In this document: positions 29,174 through 33,086 of the stretch, in pieces
Layout: each line of letters starts with the position of its first letter
Numbering within the stretch: position 1 is the first letter of the stretch
Source: Deltaproteobacteria bacterium
Lineage (GTDB): Bacteria; Desulfobacterota; Desulfobacteria; Desulfobacterales; C00003060
DNA: 33,086 nt
Assembly (NCBI GenBank): GCA_030592345.1
Contig: JAUVJO010000005.1
Location: 1 to 33,086 of the forward strand
Reading direction: 5' to 3'
The notes under the pieces: model-generated
What the model saw: the letters and a program-made list of their open reading frames with translations, nothing else
What the model was told of the DNA's origin: nothing
Databases searched by the model: none
Position numbers and translations under genes: made by a program

Positions 29174-29420
29174 TCCTGTGATTCTGTCGGAACTAAAAAC
29201 TCCCTACCCGTGCAATTAGAGATTTCGCAGTTGTGCCACCTAATCATAGCATTTCCGATGCTAACGCGTCCGTTGTGTTGTGTCAAGAGCTAGAAGCTGC
29301 GGGCAGCAATTCTGGCTATGGCACTCTCTCGGTTTCAAGGCCGTTGTGCTTTACGCACAACGCTAAAGCACGGCCCCTGTCCGCCAACGAAATAGTCTTG
29401 ACATGTTCATGCATTTGTAC

Positions 29421-29440
29421 AATATTTTCATGAGAATATT
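29421..29440. promoter_or_regulatory. Operator-like palindrome near a TTGACA box
   Basis: TTGACA 29398-29403; AATATTTTCATGAGAATATT is 18/20 palindromic. Confidence 0.35.
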
Positions 29441-29464
29441 CGATCTGTGAGGTAAGATATCATG

Positions 29465-29569
29465 TATAGACTTTCACATATTAAATTTCACTGCGTTATC
29501 GGTCGTCGGCGTATTACAATACAGCCTCCTCCCTCTGGCCTTGCGAAATTTAATATGTGAAAGTCTATA
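29465..29569. mobile_element. MITE-like element, copy F
   Basis: TATAGACTTTCACATATTAAATTTCAC...GCGAAATTTAATATGTGAAAGTCTATA; 25 terminal bases pair perfectly. Confidence 0.88.
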
Positions 29570-29628
29570 GGTTTTCAGGGTTCACCCGAAAACAGCACAC
29601 ATCGTAAAGGCATTGGAAAAGGGACGAA

Positions 29629-30408
29629 ATGATGAAAAACATATGGATTACTTCGCTGATTTCCTCTGAAGAGACAGTAAGGAAATTGATGTCTCAACTC
29701 AAAACCTATGGCCTCGAAGTCAATGGACATTTCTGGGAGGATGACCTGGAGAAGTTAGCGTGGGTCAAATCCAGGGATGAATTGCTCAATTCAAATATTG
29801 TGCTTTGGGCTATTTTGGCATCTGAAGAGGATTTGTGCGCCCCATCTCTTCGATACGGGCTTTCCCTTCTGACCATTACACTCCAGGCCCAAAAAGGAGT
29901 CAATTTTCCCATCGTGATATTGCAAACAGAAGGCAATCCTATCTTTTCTGATGTACTGCCCACTCCATTGAAGGGAGCTGACGTTTTATCTGCGTCGGTT
30001 CCCGGCTTAGGCGCAAAACTCGTGGCCAAAGCCCATGCTCCTGTGAAGGCAATACTGCCAGAGTATCGGCTAAATACCTACGGTAATGCCCAGATTGGGC
30101 AATGGTTTGAGGTTGGTCCCCGAAACACCGCATGGCTTGGGGCCATGTTTGGGGTGGAAGGTGCTGAGATTACCTTTCATGCTGTCGGCCCCAAGGGAAG
30201 CCTCCCGAGCGAATCAGTCCTCAACTATCCGCTGAAAGGCTTGAAATTGAATTTGGGTGAAAAAAAATACACAGCCTGGGCTGTGCAGAATGAGCTGCAT
30301 ACCGAGACGTCTTATTTTGTGAAGGTTGAAGGCTTTCCCAAATCAATTATATTTGGCTCTTATTCAACCGAGGAAGAAGCAGATGTATACGTCGTGGGGC
30401 TGAAGTAG
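29629..30408 (+). CDS. Uncharacterised protein (N-terminal alpha/beta, possibly TIR/SLOG-like)
   Basis: Complete ORF with GGGACGAA upstream; alternating hydrophobic strand/helix pattern in the first ~130 residues; fold guess only. Confidence 0.65.
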   Translation: MMKNIWITSLISSEETVRKLMSQLKTYGLEVNGHFWEDDLEKLAWVKSRDELLNSNIVLWAILASEEDLCAPSLRYGLSLLTITLQAQKGVNFPIVILQTEGNPIFSDVLPTPLKGADVLSASVPGLGAKLVAKAHAPVKAILPEYRLNTYGNAQIGQWFEVGPRNTAWLGAMFGVEGAEITFHAVGPKGSLPSESVLNYPLKGLKLNLGEKKYTAWAVQNELHTETSYFVKVEGFPKSIIFGSYSTEEEADVYVVGLK

Positions 30409-30492
30409 GCGTTTTAGATCTTTCAGATTGACTTCGTTCTAGGAAGCTGCTATACAACATACTAAAATTGCATAAAAATTAGGTTTGTTCCC

Positions 30493-31251
30493 ATGAATAA
30501 CGAAGAAATAGCGCGCAAGAGCTTGGACAGTCAGGAATTCCTGAAGCTACGTCAGGCCACGGAGAAGATTGCCAACGCTCTGAACAAGCGCCTCAAGGGC
30601 CACTTGACGGTTTTAAGGCCCCTTTTTACCCCAAGAAAGTTGTTTGGTACGTACATAAAAAGTGCGGTCATGCAAGAGGTGCCCGGGTCAGAAAAGGCAT
30701 TTGCCGAACTTCAGGAACGATATGCCGCGGTTTGTGAAAAACCGTTCGGTTTGCCCAAAAAGCTTCACCTGCCTTTGCCACCTATTTCAAACCAATTAGA
30801 AGGAACGCATCTGGAATACTCCCTTTATTCCGGAGACTCCACGGAAAAAGCAACCAGGATTACCTCTCCCACGAGGTGGATCCTTTCCTATCGAGGTGAG
30901 TGCCCTTTGAATCGCTTAAGGGCTATGGTCTCCGGGGCCGAATCCGGCCAGCCAGACGATATGAGACAGGCCATCATTGACCATCTGGCCATGGTTGTTT
31001 TCCTGAAGCATTATCCTGCCTTGACTCAGTTGATCGAAGACCTTCGCTACAAGGTGGAAACGAGGGATCTCACTGATTTGGGGGGCCTTCCGGTGATGGT
31101 CTTGAAGTCGCCGTTAGAGACCTTTCTCCCGCCGGATGATTTTATCCTTCAAGTGACCCAACTCTCTGGAATTCCGGCTTTCCAGGAAATTGTGGGTCTT
31201 GAGGCCGTCGAGAATATGCCTGACCCTTTAAGGGAATCTTTGTCCGCTTAG
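30493..31251 (+). CDS. Uncharacterised protein (252 aa)
   Basis: Complete ORF on the same strand as the previous gene; no recognised motif. Confidence 0.65.
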   Translation: MNNEEIARKSLDSQEFLKLRQATEKIANALNKRLKGHLTVLRPLFTPRKLFGTYIKSAVMQEVPGSEKAFAELQERYAAVCEKPFGLPKKLHLPLPPISNQLEGTHLEYSLYSGDSTEKATRITSPTRWILSYRGECPLNRLRAMVSGAESGQPDDMRQAIIDHLAMVVFLKHYPALTQLIEDLRYKVETRDLTDLGGLPVMVLKSPLETFLPPDDFILQVTQLSGIPAFQEIVGLEAVENMPDPLRESLSA

Positions 31252-31296
31252 CCGAATCTGCAGGACGTTACGATATATCACGCTCTTTCTTTCAAA

Positions 31297-32721
31297 CTAA
31301 TCTGCTCGACGGACCAAAGCAAGCAAGATTACGCATCCAAGAGCAAACGCAAGGTTAACGATTGGCATTGCAAAGCCGGGACGATTTGAGCCATAAGACG
31401 CCTTTCCGGAGCCGGGTGCGGCAGTAGCGATGAAGCAGCTTCCTCCTCCGTCATCCGACGATGACGGCTTCTCCTGATTCACATGGATACGTACCGTATC
31501 TGTATCTGTCATGTGTTCATTGTCGGTGACTGTCAACTCAAAGTCGAGGGCTTCGCCTTCAACACCAACCTCGGGCGCAGCAAAAGTCGGCCTTGACGAT
31601 GTGTCGTCAGACAACCATACAGAAGTGCCGGCGGTTTGAGTCCAGCTACAGGACTGAATTAAACCGGAAGACCCAGAGGCATCCAGAGTAACTGTAGCTC
31701 CTTTATCAACCCACTGGTCAGGGCCTGCATTTGCTTTGAGTTGGGATGTGTCAACGACACGGATAAGTACTGTATCTTTATCTGTCGTTTCGCTGTCGCT
31801 GACTGTCAACTCAAAGGTGAGCACTTCTCCTTCAATACCAACCTCGGGCGCAACAAAAGTCGGCTTTGGCGATGTAGTGTCAGACAAGCCCACAGGAGTG
31901 CCGGCGGTCTGGGTCCAGCTATAGGACTCAATATCTCCGGAAGACCGGGAACCGTCCAAAGTAACGGAAGTTACTTCATAGATGACCTGATCAGGCCCGG
32001 CATTGGCTCTGAATTGCGATAAATCCAAGACACGGATATATGCAGTATCGGTGTCCGTTATCTGTACTGTATTCCACACAGGGGGGCCGACGGTCACTGC
32101 GAAGTAGGTGACCGTTAACTGAAAGGCGAGGACTTCGCCTTTGGCCCCAACCTCGGGAGCTGTAAAAGTCGGCCTTGGTACTGTGGGGTCAGACAACCAC
32201 ACAGAAGTGCCGGCGGTCTGAGTCCAGCTATAGGACTGAATGTCACCGAAAAACCCGGAGCCCCCTAGAGTTACGGCAGCTCCTTCATAGACCTCCTGAT
32301 CAGGCCCGGCATCGGCTTCGAGTTGAGGCTCATTTGAGACACGGATGCTTACTGTATCGGTGTCTGTCCGGTCTGCAGAGTCGGTGACTGTTAGCTCAAA
32401 AGTAAGGACTTCTCCTTCGGCATCCACTTCAGGAGCCCCAAAAGCCGGCCTTTGTGATTCAGAGTTGGACAACTGTACAGGACTGCCGGCGGTCTGAGTC
32501 CAGCTATAGAACAGTCCTTCACCGGAAGACCCGGAGGCATCCAAGATAACGGTGGTTCCTTCATTAAGCCCCTGGTCAGGCCCGGCATCGGCTGTCGGTC
32601 CTGTTACGGATGGTGTGGTTTCACCTGAGGATGCCAGTGCGACTGCTGGAAGGAGAACCAATGCCATTAAACCTATAAACGCTAACATTTTGCTTTTCAT
32701 AAGACCCTCGTTGTGCAACAT
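31297..32721 (-). CDS. Secreted PKD/REJ-like tandem-repeat protein with CFIATAA-type C-terminal signal
   Basis: Signal peptide; four repeats of AxAGPDQ...VTLDxSxSSG...YSWTQTAGxxVxLSD...PTFxAPEVGxxGEVLxFELTVTD; GGGSCFIATAAPGSG + TM + RR tail. Start may be 32700 (MKSKMLAF). Confidence 0.85.
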   Translation of the reverse strand: MLHNEGLMKSKMLAFIGLMALVLLPAVALASSGETTPSVTGPTADAGPDQGLNEGTTVILDASGSSGEGLFYSWTQTAGSPVQLSNSESQRPAFGAPEVDAEGEVLTFELTVTDSADRTDTDTVSIRVSNEPQLEADAGPDQEVYEGAAVTLGGSGFFGDIQSYSWTQTAGTSVWLSDPTVPRPTFTAPEVGAKGEVLAFQLTVTYFAVTVGPPVWNTVQITDTDTAYIRVLDLSQFRANAGPDQVIYEVTSVTLDGSRSSGDIESYSWTQTAGTPVGLSDTTSPKPTFVAPEVGIEGEVLTFELTVSDSETTDKDTVLIRVVDTSQLKANAGPDQWVDKGATVTLDASGSSGLIQSCSWTQTAGTSVWLSDDTSSRPTFAAPEVGVEGEALDFELTVTDNEHMTDTDTVRIHVNQEKPSSSDDGGGSCFIATAAPGSGKASYGSNRPGFAMPIVNLAFALGCVILLALVRRAD

Positions 32722-33086
32722 ATTGGCGTAAGTTTATGTGAAAAGTCCCTTGTAACCCAAAACAACAAAAAAATATTTAGAGCCTGTACGTAAACTCCTC
32801 GGAGCAAAGGCCTGCCTTTGGAGTGGAAAGCGCTCTTGCCAGCCACAGCCACGGGAAACTTCAAAATTCGGTGTGCTGAACCGGTCCGCAAGAATGATTG
32901 AAGAATGATTGCACGCCTATATGAGATATGTCGAAAAGTCAAGTGAGGACCCAACTTGCTTGGTTCACGATTAGCCTCCGGCCTATAGGCTTCCGGCTCT
33001 GAGATGCCTACGCCCCATAAGCGCTAAGTTATTTTTGCACCGGATGGACTACTGAAAAAGATGAACATCGAACGTCCAACATCGAA

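Noticed and set aside
29233-29433. 66-aa ORF upstream of the uncharacterised gene pair
   Set aside because: No motif, low-complexity cysteine-rich tail, overlaps hairpins and promoter-like sequence.
1-33086. tRNA genes, integrase or full IS transposase
   Set aside because: Scanned for typical tRNA T-loop and transposase-like ORFs by eye; none supported. tRNAscan-SE would be needed to be certain.

Overview
About 33 kb of what looks like a Desulfobacterota (deltaproteobacterial) chromosome; the taxon is inferred from gene content and style. It is mostly housekeeping genes. These include a cytochrome c maturation cluster (ccmABCDEF, with a CxxxY-type CcmE and no ccmG/H in view), yggT, two PilT-family ATPases, coaX, folP-ftsH-tilS, a large SRP RNA, a YhcC-type radical SAM gene, grpE-dnaK, plsC, ftsK, lolA, a GcvH-like gene, yebC, rlmE, radA, two uncharacterised ORFs and a PKD-like repeat protein. 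The most notable features are outside the ordinary annotation. (1) The YhcC/TIGR01212-type radical SAM gene has one in-frame TGA exactly where a conserved [4Fe-4S]-ligand Cys is expected, followed by a plausible bacterial SECIS hairpin, so it is a selenoprotein candidate. (2) A ~105-bp MITE-like palindromic repeat occurs in five near-identical copies plus one distant relative, and an apparent unoccupied copy of one insertion site lies at the window start. (3) Degenerate 7-8-nt phrase arrays of differing consensus fill many intergenic regions, often start right at stop codons, appear to run into the 3' ends of coaX and ccmC, and several times occur as inverted pairs around a core. (4) The GcvH-like protein lacks the lipoyl lysine (Asn instead).
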